Source: Phycisphaerales bacterium | Lineage (GTDB): Bacteria > Planctomycetota > Phycisphaerae > Phycisphaerales > SM1A02 | Length of the DNA stretch: 64,000 nucleotides | Direction: 5' to 3' | NCBI GenBank assembly: GCA_030749435.1 | Contig: JASMKH010000007.1 | Coordinates: 20,275 to 84,274 of the forward strand | Part shown: positions 10,596-19,499 of the stretch, in pieces | Position numbering within the stretch: the stretch's first letter is position 1 | Layout: every line of letters begins with the position of its first letter | Made by a program: the position numbers and the translations under genes | The notes under the pieces: model-generated | Told to the model about the DNA's origin: nothing | Database searches by the model: none | What the model saw: only the letters and a program-made list of their open reading frames with translations

Positions 10596-11255
10596 ATGCC
10601 CAAGCACTCCATACATCCTGCCGCGCCATCTGGGCTGCCCGAGGTGCTGTACGCCGACGAGTGGGTTGTGGCATTCAACAAGCCCGTACCGATGCTCTCG
10701 GTCCCTGGAATCGGCCCGGAGAAGGCAGACTGTCTGGTTTCCAGAGCCCAAACCGACTACCCCGGTGCACGAATCGTACATCGTCTGGACCGTGACACGT
10801 CCGGCGTCATCGTGCTGGCGCTCGATGCCGACACGCATCGGCATCTGAGCATTCAGTTTCAGGAACGGTTGACCACGAAGCGGTACGAAGCCATCGTCCT
10901 GGGGGTACCTGCCGCCGGGCAGGGTGTCATCGAGGCGCCGATTCGGAAGGATCTCGACAACCCCCCTCGTCAATGTGTCGATCCGATACACGGGAAACCG
11001 TCCGAAACGGCATGGCATGTTCTTGAGCGGAACGGCGATCGCGCACGAATCGAACTGATGCCTCGCACCGGTCGCAGCCACCAGCTGCGGTTGCACCTCC
11101 TGCACATCGGGCATCCGATTCTCGGCGATGATCTCTATGCGCCACGGGAGGGGCGGGCAATGGCAAACCGCCTGTGCCTGCACGCCACCATGCTCCGGAT
11201 TCAACACCCGGTCACGGGCAATCCGCTCGTACTCCGGTCACCTGCGCCGTTCTGA
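10596..11255 (+). CDS. RluA-family pseudouridine synthase
   Basis: 219 residues. The catalytic motif HRLDRDTSGVIVLA is intact, with the nucleophilic Asp in RLDRDTSG. Other family marks are VAFNKP near the start, RYEAIVLG and the C-terminal GRSHQLRLHLLHIGHPILGD. The enzyme isomerises uridine in rRNA or tRNA. There is no S4 domain, so it is a short RluA-type such as RluA/TruC. The ATG at 10596 is followed directly by the conserved domain; earlier in-frame starts overlap the divergent lipoprotein gene. Confidence 0.9.
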   Translation: MPKHSIHPAAPSGLPEVLYADEWVVAFNKPVPMLSVPGIGPEKADCLVSRAQTDYPGARIVHRLDRDTSGVIVLALDADTHRHLSIQFQERLTTKRYEAIVLGVPAAGQGVIEAPIRKDLDNPPRQCVDPIHGKPSETAWHVLERNGDRARIELMPRTGRSHQLRLHLLHIGHPILGDDLYAPREGRAMANRLCLHATMLRIQHPVTGNPLVLRSPAPF

Positions 11256-11265
11256 CTCCGAGCAC

Positions 11266-13281
11266 TCAACGCTGGCGCTGCAGAGACCGCCACCGAGCCA
11301 CCGCCATGAGGGGGAAGTACAGCCGGTACATGTGGTATCGCAGGTAGAACACACGCGGAAAACCGGTGCCGGTGAACTCGAGTTCACGCCATGATCCAGC
11401 CGGGTCACCATCGGGATTCAACGCTTCGTCCGCAGCCTGGTCAACGGTCAACTGTGTCTCACACAGCCACGTGACAGCCGTACGTACGGCGGGATCGTCC
11501 CCACCGTAGATCTCCATCAGCGTCATCGCCGCCCACGCGGTCTGACTCGCCGTACTGATCCCTCGACCTTTGAGCGTCGGATCGATGTAGGAATCGGCCG
11601 TCTCACCGAAGGAACCGTCCTGCTGCTGGCATGACTTCACCCACGCCCCGGCGCGTTGCACCCACGATTCGCTGCGATCAATGCCGCACCGGAGTGGCCC
11701 CAGCAGCGCCTGCCAGGTTCCATAGAGATAGTTCACGCCCCACCGTCCAATCCAGGCACCGTCTCCGGTCTGGCGGGCCCTGATGTACCGGACAGCGCGC
11801 CGCACGACTTCGTCGTCAGCGGTGTATCCATGCCATGCCAGGCACTCCAGAATCCTTCCGGTGATATCCGGACATGATGGGTCCTGCATCGCATTGTGGT
11901 CGGCGAATGGGATGTACTCCAGGATCTGCCTGTGTCTGGTTCGATCGAAGGCCGCCCAGCCGCCGTCGTCGTTCTGCATGGCGAGCAACCACTTGACGCC
12001 CCGCTGCCCCGCTGCGCTCCCCACAGGGCACCCGGTTCGATGCAGCGCATTGGCTACCTGAGCCGTATCGTCCACATCCGGATACCAGGCGTTGTGGTAT
12101 TCGAAGTACCAGCCACTCGCGTCATCTGGCAAGCGAACTCCGTCCGCCCAGTCGCCCCGAAACGTGCACTCCTTCTCGAGCAGCCATTCGATCGCAGCAT
12201 TGACGCTCGGATCACCCGATTGCAGCCCGCACTCCGTGAGCGCTGAGAGCGCATACCCCGTGTCCCAGACAGGGCTGAAGCAGGGTTGAATCGTGATGAA
12301 GCTGCCATCAGCATCCGACTTCTCGATGAAGAAGGCGTCCAGATCCCGCTCGGCGCGTTGGATCACGGGGTCACTGCGTTTCCAGCCCAGCGCGTGGAGT
12401 GCAATCTGGATGTACACCATTGGTGGGAAGATGGCGCCGAGCCCGTCCGTCGCCGCTTCACCGTCCTGACTGGCGCGGCGAAGAATCCAACTCAGACATC
12501 GCCGCGTTGCAACCCCGCGCAGCGGCGTCCCTCCAATGCGGTGCAGCATCTTGAGCGATCGATCGACGCTGCCGAAAAAGAACCGCCAGAAGCGAGGCGC
12601 CTCGACCGTTCGGCCCAGTCGATGCCGTGCGCTGCTGTCAACGAACAGCTCATCAATGCCCATACGTGCTGGAAGCGTCCGCGTTGGCCGACGCGTCGTC
12701 ACGAGCGAAAGCGGGAGAATCATGGTTCGGGTCCACGCGCTCACTTTGGTGAGATGGAAGTAGAACCAGCGTGGAAGAAAGATGATCTCCGGCGGAATCG
12801 CAGGCACCGCATTCCACGACACCTGTCCGAGGCAGGCCAGGTAGAAGTTGCTGAACGTGTTCACCCGCTCGGCGCCTCCTGCCGCACGAATCTCCTCACG
12901 TGCCCGCCGCATGTGCCCACTGTCCGGGGAATCGCCCATGAGTTTGAGTGCAAAGTACGCCTTGACCGTGGCGCTCAGATCCATCGCGGCGCCCGGATAC
13001 TGACCCCATGTGCCGTCATCACGCTGCTGCCGGCGAAGTCCGGCCGCAATCCGCTCCAGTGTGCCCCTTCCGGAACCGTCCCGCATGGGCGCATCCTCCT
13101 GGCCGAGGATGAACTTCATGAGCAGGTACTCACTCTCGAGGATCGAGTCGCCTTGCAGAGTCCCGCACCAGTGGCCATCCGAATGCTGCAACTCGCGCAG
13201 CGCAGCAATGCCACGGTGAATGCATTGCTCTGCAGCGGCGTGTACGTCAGCCGTCGTCTGAACGCTCATGATTCGGGCCAT
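11266..13281 (-). CDS. shc: Squalene-hopene cyclase
   Basis: 671 residues, close to the usual 630-680. The catalytic D-x-D-D-T-A motif is present as DVDDTA, and QW-type repeats are seen (QDGSFGETADSY, GTWGQYPG, DGAWIGRWG). The enzyme folds squalene into hopene, giving hopanoids for membrane ordering. Two in-frame starts compete: ATG at 13281 (MARIM) and 13269 (MSVQ); neither has a strong Shine-Dalgarno sequence. It is divergent from the FIST gene with only 51 bases between. Confidence 0.95.
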   Translation of the reverse strand: MARIMSVQTTADVHAAAEQCIHRGIAALRELQHSDGHWCGTLQGDSILESEYLLMKFILGQEDAPMRDGSGRGTLERIAAGLRRQQRDDGTWGQYPGAAMDLSATVKAYFALKLMGDSPDSGHMRRAREEIRAAGGAERVNTFSNFYLACLGQVSWNAVPAIPPEIIFLPRWFYFHLTKVSAWTRTMILPLSLVTTRRPTRTLPARMGIDELFVDSSARHRLGRTVEAPRFWRFFFGSVDRSLKMLHRIGGTPLRGVATRRCLSWILRRASQDGEAATDGLGAIFPPMVYIQIALHALGWKRSDPVIQRAERDLDAFFIEKSDADGSFITIQPCFSPVWDTGYALSALTECGLQSGDPSVNAAIEWLLEKECTFRGDWADGVRLPDDASGWYFEYHNAWYPDVDDTAQVANALHRTGCPVGSAAGQRGVKWLLAMQNDDGGWAAFDRTRHRQILEYIPFADHNAMQDPSCPDITGRILECLAWHGYTADDEVVRRAVRYIRARQTGDGAWIGRWGVNYLYGTWQALLGPLRCGIDRSESWVQRAGAWVKSCQQQDGSFGETADSYIDPTLKGRGISTASQTAWAAMTLMEIYGGDDPAVRTAVTWLCETQLTVDQAADEALNPDGDPAGSWRELEFTGTGFPRVFYLRYHMYRLYFPLMAVARWRSLQRQR

Positions 13282-13332
13282 GGTAGGGGATCTTCGGAAG
13301 CAGCCTGCGACGCCAGTGGCGCGGCCAGTACC

Positions 13333-14556
13333 ATGGGCGGCGTGCTGACGACCACACAACACGGGGACGTCGAGTCTTGGCGGTCTGTCTCGGCGACAAG
13401 CGAACACCATGACACCCGAACGGCTGCCGACGAAGTTGCTGGAGCGTTGCATGACGGGCTGGGCGGGCGAAGTCCCGACGTTGTCGTGCTGCTGGCAAGT
13501 TTCCATCACGCCGCCGCCCTTCCGCAGGCCTGCGATGACCTCAGACGCATGCTGGTGCCAGGTCACCTTCTGGCAGCAACGGCCGAGTCGGTACTCGGAG
13601 ACGGTCGTGAGCTCGAAGGACTCAGCGGGATGTCGGCGCTGGCCATGCGTTTCCCTGGTCCGAGAAGCGTGCGCCTTTCACCCTGGCGAACCGCCTCGTG
13701 GGATCCCATCCCGATTTCGCAGCCCGATGCGCTTGCAGCGCGACTCGACATCGCCGGAGACACCCGGTGCGTGCTGGTTCTGGCCGACCCTTTTTCGACG
13801 CCATCCACCCGGATGCTTCCGGCGATCGGAGGATGCCTTGGAGGTGGCCACGCGATCCCCGTCACGGGCGGCCTGCTCTCCGGCGCTTCCCAGCCTTCGT
13901 GCAACCGTCTGGTTCTGGACGATGTCGTGCAGGACGCTGGCGCGATCGGCCTGACCATCTCGGGCGACATTGACATTCGGACGATCGTCAGCCAGGGGTG
14001 CAGGCCGGTCGGCACGCCGATCGTCATCACCGAATGTGACGGAAACGTGATCACAGGTCTCAGTAGCCGCCCCGCGCTCGACGCCGTCCGCGACATGCTG
14101 GGCGACCTGCCTGAGCAGGAACGGGAACTGCTCTCGGGCGGTCTGCTCATCGGCCGCGCGATCGATGCAGGGAAGAGGCGATTGGGGCGAGGTGATTTCG
14201 TCGTCCGCAACGTCCTGGGGGTTGACGACGAGAAGAAGGCCCTGGCCATCGGCGAACTCCCCCGCCGTGGACAGACGGTTCAGATCCATCTTCGCGACGC
14301 CCAGGCAGCGCACGAGGACCTGCAGTTACTCCTCGACGGCCAGCAACTCCATGATCCACCATTCGCCGCGCTGCTTGTGACATGCAACGGTCGCGGTCAG
14401 CAACTCTTCGGCGGCGTCGGCCACGACACCGCCATCGTCCGCCAGCGTCTCGGCGAGCCCCCCCTCGCGGGCTTCTTCGCCGCCGGCGAGTTCGGCCCGA
14501 TCGGCGGAACCAACTTCATACACTCGCAGGCCGTGGTTGCGACGCTGCTGGGGTAG
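13333..14556 (+). CDS. FIST-domain sensory protein
   Basis: 407 residues. The N-terminal half (PDVVVLLASFHHAAALPQAC, later AIPVTGGLLSG) and the C-terminal half (LLVTCNGRGQQLFGG, then PLAGFFAAGEFGPIGGTNFIHS) match the FIST_N and FIST_C pair, a fold proposed to bind small ligands such as amino acids. There is no attached histidine kinase, GGDEF or methyl-accepting domain, so it acts alone or with a partner. No signal peptide is visible. The ATG at 13333 lies in a TACCATG context that mirrors the shc start on the other strand. Confidence 0.85.
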   Translation: MGGVLTTTQHGDVESWRSVSATSEHHDTRTAADEVAGALHDGLGGRSPDVVVLLASFHHAAALPQACDDLRRMLVPGHLLAATAESVLGDGRELEGLSGMSALAMRFPGPRSVRLSPWRTASWDPIPISQPDALAARLDIAGDTRCVLVLADPFSTPSTRMLPAIGGCLGGGHAIPVTGGLLSGASQPSCNRLVLDDVVQDAGAIGLTISGDIDIRTIVSQGCRPVGTPIVITECDGNVITGLSSRPALDAVRDMLGDLPEQERELLSGGLLIGRAIDAGKRRLGRGDFVVRNVLGVDDEKKALAIGELPRRGQTVQIHLRDAQAAHEDLQLLLDGQQLHDPPFAALLVTCNGRGQQLFGGVGHDTAIVRQRLGEPPLAGFFAAGEFGPIGGTNFIHSQAVVATLLG

Positions 14557-14585
14557 GGACCCGTTCACTGCCGTTGCCGAAGGGA

Positions 14586-15110
14586 TCATGTTCCCGGTGG
14601 AGGAGCCACGAGATCTCCAACGGCAATCGGTCCGCCCGAGACGATGCGGCAATTGAGACCGCTTCGATTGAGCATGAGGTGGACGAAGTCGAAGCCGAGC
14701 TCCACTGCGCGTTGCTTGCAGGGCTGGCACAGGCGGATGCCTTCCACCTGAACCGGGCCGATCGAGAACCGCGCGCCGACGAGGTCATTGAGCGGCGTGC
14801 CCTCGGTGAGAATGTTGCGGCGAGAGTCGCCAGCGGTCATCGTGATGCCATGCCTCACCCGAAGCCACTCGAGCTCCTCTCGCGCGATCAGCGTCAACTG
14901 GCGATCGGGCCCCTCGTCCGGCTTCGAATAGGAACCAGCCCTGGTGGCATAACGATCGCCCTCAAGACCGGTGCCTGCGACGGCAATGATTCGATCGTGT
15001 GCCTGCATCGGCGCGCCGCCTTCGGTCGCCGTCCAGATCTCAAGGACCCGGCCACTCATCCTTGTCGGCTCCGGTTGCCCACGGTCTTCGCGATCGTGCC
15101 CATCAGACAT
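14586..15110 (-). CDS. MOSC-domain protein
   Basis: 174 residues from the ATG at 15110, which overlaps the upstream ABC ATPase stop by eight bases; an alternative start is 15060 (MSGRVLEI). The MOSC core is visible: GLEGDRYATRAGSYS, LTLIAREELE, DSRRNILTEG and CQPCKQ, with the single Cys that in MOSC domains carries sulfur for molybdenum cofactor-type chemistry. It is the last gene of a sugar ABC operon, which gives no obvious functional link. Confidence 0.85.
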   Translation of the reverse strand: MSDGHDREDRGQPEPTRMSGRVLEIWTATEGGAPMQAHDRIIAVAGTGLEGDRYATRAGSYSKPDEGPDRQLTLIAREELEWLRVRHGITMTAGDSRRNILTEGTPLNDLVGARFSIGPVQVEGIRLCQPCKQRAVELGFDFVHLMLNRSGLNCRIVSGGPIAVGDLVAPPPGT

Positions 15111-16212
15111 CACGACGGCGGCCCGCTTCGTCTGCGTCGAACAGATGCGTTCCCGCGCGGTCGATTTCCAGGAGGCATGCGTCTCCCTCGGTGAGGTCGG
15201 ATGGCTCACACCGAGCAACCATCCGCGTATCCCGCACATCGAGCTCCACATCCATGCGATCGCCGAGCCGCTCAATGGAACAAACCACTGCAGGCACGGT
15301 GCCGCCCCCCCCGATCGTGATCGCCTCAGGTCTGATGCCGAGCACCGCCGGGCCATCGGCCACGCCCTGAGGGGCTGGCAGGGAAGCCCCGGAAGGCGGA
15401 TGAAGCCGGTCACCCTCCACATCCCCTTTGATCAGGTTCATGGGTGGCGTGCCGACAAACGAAGCAACAAACTGATCAGCCGGCCGGTCATAGATCTCGG
15501 CCGGCGATCCGACCTGATGAATCACACCGTCCTTCATCACCACGAGCACGTCTCCGAGCGTCATGGCCTCCTCCTGATCGTGCGTGACATGGATCATCGT
15601 CGCGCCAAGCCGACGATGCAGTTGGCGGAGCTCTGTCCGCATGGCGAGTCGAAGCCGCGCGTCCAGGTTACTGAGAGGTTCATCGAGCAGAAAGACCGCG
15701 GGGTCCCGCACAAGCGCGCGACCGAGCGCGACGCGCTGTCGCTGCCCGCCACTGAGTTCTCGGGGGAAGCGTCGCAGCAAGCCGTCGAGTTCCAATTGTG
15801 CGGCTGCCTCGACGACGCGATGATTGATCGCCGTCGTTTCGTCGCGGCGGCGTGATCGCTCATGGGTGGATACCAGCGCCTTCCACCAACTCGTCGACCG
15901 CCGCCGCTCAAGCGGGAAGCGGAGGTTCTTCTCGACGCTCATGTGTGGATAGAGCGCGTAGTTCTGAAACACCATCGCGACATTCCGATCATGAGGCGCC
16001 GCGTCGTTGACGACGCGTTCCCCGATGCGTATCTCACCGCAGCTCGGCGTCTCGAGGCCCGCGATCATTCGGAGTGCCGTGCTCTTTCCACATCCACTCG
16101 GACCAACGAGCACCGTGAACTGCCCGTCGGGAATCGTCAGGTCGCACGAGGCCACCGCCGTTACCCCGCCCGGGAAAGTCTTGGTCACGCCTGTCAATCG
16201 CACTTCAGCCAT
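15103..16212 (-). CDS. Sugar ABC transporter ATP-binding protein (MalK/UgpC/MsmK type)
   Basis: 369 residues. Walker A is GPSGCGKST, the Q-loop lies in VFQNYALYPHMSV, the signature is LSGGQRQR, Walker B is VFLLDEPLSNLD, and a C-terminal TOBE/OB region carries LGIRPEAI. This places it in the CUT1 sugar/oligosaccharide family. An Arg-rich insertion of about 20-25 residues (RRRSTSWWKALVSTHERS) sits between the Q-loop and the signature, where MsmK has only a short helix. The start at 16212 (MAEVRL) follows the MalG-type stop by four bases. Confidence 0.93.
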   Translation of the reverse strand: MAEVRLTGVTKTFPGGVTAVASCDLTIPDGQFTVLVGPSGCGKSTALRMIAGLETPSCGEIRIGERVVNDAAPHDRNVAMVFQNYALYPHMSVEKNLRFPLERRRSTSWWKALVSTHERSRRRDETTAINHRVVEAAAQLELDGLLRRFPRELSGGQRQRVALGRALVRDPAVFLLDEPLSNLDARLRLAMRTELRQLHRRLGATMIHVTHDQEEAMTLGDVLVVMKDGVIHQVGSPAEIYDRPADQFVASFVGTPPMNLIKGDVEGDRLHPPSGASLPAPQGVADGPAVLGIRPEAITIGGGGTVPAVVCSIERLGDRMDVELDVRDTRMVARCEPSDLTEGDACLLEIDRAGTHLFDADEAGRRRDV

Positions 16213-16216
16213 TCGC

Positions 16217-17086
16217 CTATCCCTTGACCGCCCCGCTTCCCAAGCCTTCGATGAACTGCTTCTGCGCCGCAAGGAAGAGAAGGATGCACGGGATCATCGT
16301 CACGACGCTGAGCGCCATCAAGAGGTGCACATCTTCCAATCCTGCAAACTGTGTTCGAAATGCGTTCAATGCGACTGCAAGTGTCTGGTTCGACTCGCTG
16401 TGCAGGTAGATCAGCGGACTCATGAAGTCGTTCCATGTGTAGATGAACGAGAACACGGCCACGATCGCCGTCACAGGCCGGCAGAGCGGCAGAACGATTC
16501 TCCACCAGATGCCAAGCCACCCCAACCCGTCCATCCTACCCGCTTCCAACAGCGCCTCTGGAATGCCAGCGATGAACTGCCGGTACAGGAAGATGTTGAA
16601 TGCGCTGCCGAAAAAGGCAGGCACGATGAGCGGAAGCAACGTGTCCACCCAACCGAGCGACCGGAAGAGCAGAAAGAGCGGGATCATCGTCACCTGCGCA
16701 GGGAGCATCATCGTGGCCAGCATGAGCAGGAACATGCCGCTGCGGCCGCGGAAGCGGATGCGTGCAAATGCAAAGCCGACGAGACTGCAGGAGAGGACCG
16801 TGCCGACGATGACCGACACGGTCACGACGATCGAGTTGGCGAGCGCATCAAGGAATGCAGTCCATGGTGTTGAGCCGACATCCCGAATCGCATCGGTGTA
16901 GTTGTGCCATTGGGGATCCTCCGGCCAGACGTTGAGTACGTCGCCGGCGACCATGGCCATGCCCGCTCGCTGCTCGGTCTCCAGACTCACAACAAGCATC
17001 CACCAGAGTGGAAAGAGCATGAGCAGGGCGCCCAGAACGAGCGGCACATGGCGGAGAAGACGACGTGAACCGGTTTCTGAGGTCAT
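16217..17086 (-). CDS. Sugar ABC transporter permease (MalG/CUT1 type)
   Basis: 289 residues with about six membrane helices and the EAA loop seen as EALLEAGRMDGLGWLGIWWRI, followed by PLCRPVTAIVAVFSF. The C-terminus ends FIEGLGSGAVKG, the classic MalG-type tail. The ATG at 17086 overlaps the stop of the upstream fusion gene (ATGA), so the two membrane subunits are translationally coupled. It pairs with the MalF half of that fusion. Confidence 0.92.
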   Translation of the reverse strand: MTSETGSRRLLRHVPLVLGALLMLFPLWWMLVVSLETEQRAGMAMVAGDVLNVWPEDPQWHNYTDAIRDVGSTPWTAFLDALANSIVVTVSVIVGTVLSCSLVGFAFARIRFRGRSGMFLLMLATMMLPAQVTMIPLFLLFRSLGWVDTLLPLIVPAFFGSAFNIFLYRQFIAGIPEALLEAGRMDGLGWLGIWWRIVLPLCRPVTAIVAVFSFIYTWNDFMSPLIYLHSESNQTLAVALNAFRTQFAGLEDVHLLMALSVVTMIPCILLFLAAQKQFIEGLGSGAVKG

Positions 17087-19446
17087 GCCATGCCCTCGTA
17101 GTACACCTTGCGTCCCCCGACCTTGAGCGTCACGGCGGTCAACAACAGCACAACCAGCAGAAGCACCCAGGCCAGCGCAGAGGCATAGCCCATCTCGTAG
17201 ACGTCGAAGGCGAGGTTGTACAGATACAGCACGTAGAAACGAGTGTCGTCGCCGGGTCCTCCCGAGGTCATCACGAAGGCCTGAGTGAACACTTGGAACG
17301 ACCCGATGATCGCCATGATGACATTGAACAAAATGACCGGGGACAGCATTGGAAGGGTCACACTGCGAAAGCGGCGCCACCCCCGCGCACCGTCTATGGA
17401 GGCTGCCTCGTATTGCTCTTGAGGAATGTTCCGAAGCCCTGCGAGATAGACCAGCATGCTTCCGCCAACCAGCCAGAGATTCATGATGGCAAACGCGGGA
17501 ACACCCCAGATCGAAGCGTCGTTGGTGAACCACTCGGGAGGAGAGAGGCCAAAGGGTGCCAGTATCGGCGCAAGTGCCGCATTCATGAGCCCCCCTTCAC
17601 TCTTGAAGACCCACTGCCACAGCACCGCGATGCCGACACCGGCAAGGACGCTGGGCAGATACCACGCAGCGCGGTAGAGCCCCACGCCTCGGACCTTCAT
17701 GTTGAGAAGCAACGCAGCAACCAGCGCGAAAGCTTGACCGGTCGGAACCGCCAGCAGCGCGTACCAGACGGTGACCCACATGCTCCGCCGAAACGTATCG
17801 TCCTCCGCAAACATCCGCGCATAGTTGGCGCCGCCCACGTACTCCGCGGCTTCCAACGGGCCGATTCCGCCCCACCTGGTGAATGAGAGCAGCAGCGAGA
17901 GCACGATCGGAACGGCGAGAAAGGCAGCGAACCCGACCATCCACGGCGAGGCGAGAAGCCACCCCATCCGCTCTTCACGGACTGCCGACCGGCTCAATGG
18001 GACTCGCCGCATGCCGATCACTGCAAGCATCCCCAGCACAGCGAGTACACCAATCAGGATGGACCAGATGTGCCACCACGGCATGGCCGAGAATGTGCCG
18101 ATGGTGAGCGGAGACTTGAGTCGGTCCTGCCACCATCGCGCCAGTTCCTCGGTCACGTTCTCGACCTCAGCGCTTCCCCGGAGCGCCTTATTGAGACGCC
18201 GATCAAACTGCTCAGCAAATGCCGGATCCGCGGGCCAGTCGGGCACTCGGGCAACGGCGACCTCGTCGAGAAACACACGATCGCTTGCGGGGGGCACCCG
18301 TGGGTCAATGAAGGCGTCGGACTCCGCGACGCTTCGCCGAGTTGGGATCGCGAGCCCGAGCCTGGACTGAGCCGCCTGAATGTCCTCGGACACAAGCCAA
18401 CGCAGCAGCGACACCGCTTCGTCCGGGTGCTTCGAGTTCGCCGCCATCGACCACGCAACGGTGGCGATGACATTGGCGTGCTCGCGCCCGCGTGGAAGCG
18501 GAAAGAAGTCCCACTCGAATCCACCCTCCTCTCCGGACGTCGGGATCGTCCGGAAGGAGGGGACCACCCATCGACCGAACGGGCCGACCATGCCGAGGCG
18601 GCCCGTCAGAAACAGAGACGAGGGGTCGATGCCCTCCGCTTCGGCCGAAGCAAGCGTGCCATGCTCACCGTACCGCCAGTCCCGAAGCCGCTGAAGCACA
18701 TCCTGTACCTCGGGATCGGTCACCCGCAAGTCGGTCCAGTTCTCACCGACGACATCGACGCCTTCGGACCAGAGTATGGACCGAAGCACGAAGGGCCACG
18801 TCACCACCTCCGCCCCCGTGACTCCATCGAGCGTGCCGATTGCCCTGGCCGCCGAGATGAAGTCGTCCCAACTCCAGTCGGCGCGAGGTCGCCCAATGCC
18901 CGCCTTGCTCAGCAGGTCGAGGTTGACATAGAAACCGAGGGTGGTGAAGTCCTTGGGGATTCCCCACAAGGGGCCCGACCCGGAGTGCGCCCCGTCCCAC
19001 CGAAAGGCATCGACGGCCGGCTGGTAGAAGTCGCCGAGATCAACCTCTCCTGATGCGACCGCTTCGATATCGGCCAACTGGCCTTCGCGGACAAAGACAG
19101 GCAGTCTGGCATAGTCCATGTAGAAGACGTCGGGCGGGTCTCCCGCAGCCATCATCGTCTGCAACTTGGTGAAGAACTGACCGGAGTCGCCGGGGTTGAT
19201 TCGCTGCACACGGATGCCGGGGTGGGCAGCCTCGAAAGCCCGCAGCGAGGACTCGACAATCTCATCTTCCTGTTGGCCGCCACCACCGCTCCAGTGCATG
19301 ACCCGCAGAACGGTCTCGTCCCGTGCCTGAGGACGGAGGGCCCGAGCGCCCACCCACGCGAAGGACCAGACGATCAGCACGACTGCAGTCGCCGCGAGCA
19401 GCCTTCGGAGGATCGCCAATGCGGACTGAGCGGTCCGGTGGATCAC
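17083..19446 (-). CDS. Fusion of sugar-binding protein and MalF-type permease
   Basis: 787 residues. A membrane anchor at about 14-36 is followed by a family 1 extracellular solute-binding domain (about 45-450; VLRVMHWSGGGG, AAGDPPDVFYMDYARLP, NSKHPDEAVSLLRWLVSE), then a linking helix near 462-481, and a MalF-type permease from about 494 with the EAA loop EQYEAASIDGARGW at 677-690. Normally the binding protein is a separate lipoprotein. Here it is tethered to its own channel, so one chain delivers and transports. The reading frame is continuous, with no sign of a sequencing join. It is the first gene of the operon. Confidence 0.9.
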   Translation of the reverse strand: MIHRTAQSALAILRRLLAATAVVLIVWSFAWVGARALRPQARDETVLRVMHWSGGGGQQEDEIVESSLRAFEAAHPGIRVQRINPGDSGQFFTKLQTMMAAGDPPDVFYMDYARLPVFVREGQLADIEAVASGEVDLGDFYQPAVDAFRWDGAHSGSGPLWGIPKDFTTLGFYVNLDLLSKAGIGRPRADWSWDDFISAARAIGTLDGVTGAEVVTWPFVLRSILWSEGVDVVGENWTDLRVTDPEVQDVLQRLRDWRYGEHGTLASAEAEGIDPSSLFLTGRLGMVGPFGRWVVPSFRTIPTSGEEGGFEWDFFPLPRGREHANVIATVAWSMAANSKHPDEAVSLLRWLVSEDIQAAQSRLGLAIPTRRSVAESDAFIDPRVPPASDRVFLDEVAVARVPDWPADPAFAEQFDRRLNKALRGSAEVENVTEELARWWQDRLKSPLTIGTFSAMPWWHIWSILIGVLAVLGMLAVIGMRRVPLSRSAVREERMGWLLASPWMVGFAAFLAVPIVLSLLLSFTRWGGIGPLEAAEYVGGANYARMFAEDDTFRRSMWVTVWYALLAVPTGQAFALVAALLLNMKVRGVGLYRAAWYLPSVLAGVGIAVLWQWVFKSEGGLMNAALAPILAPFGLSPPEWFTNDASIWGVPAFAIMNLWLVGGSMLVYLAGLRNIPQEQYEAASIDGARGWRRFRSVTLPMLSPVILFNVIMAIIGSFQVFTQAFVMTSGGPGDDTRFYVLYLYNLAFDVYEMGYASALAWVLLLVVLLLTAVTLKVGGRKVYYEGMA

Positions 19447-19499
19447 GAGTTGATGTGTCCTGCATCCGCGAGCATCGCCGATACCCTACTCCCTCCTGC

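Noticed and set aside
12286..13332. N-terminal extension of the FIST gene through the shc region
   Set aside because: The frame is open but lies opposite shc, and the FIST fold starts after 13333.
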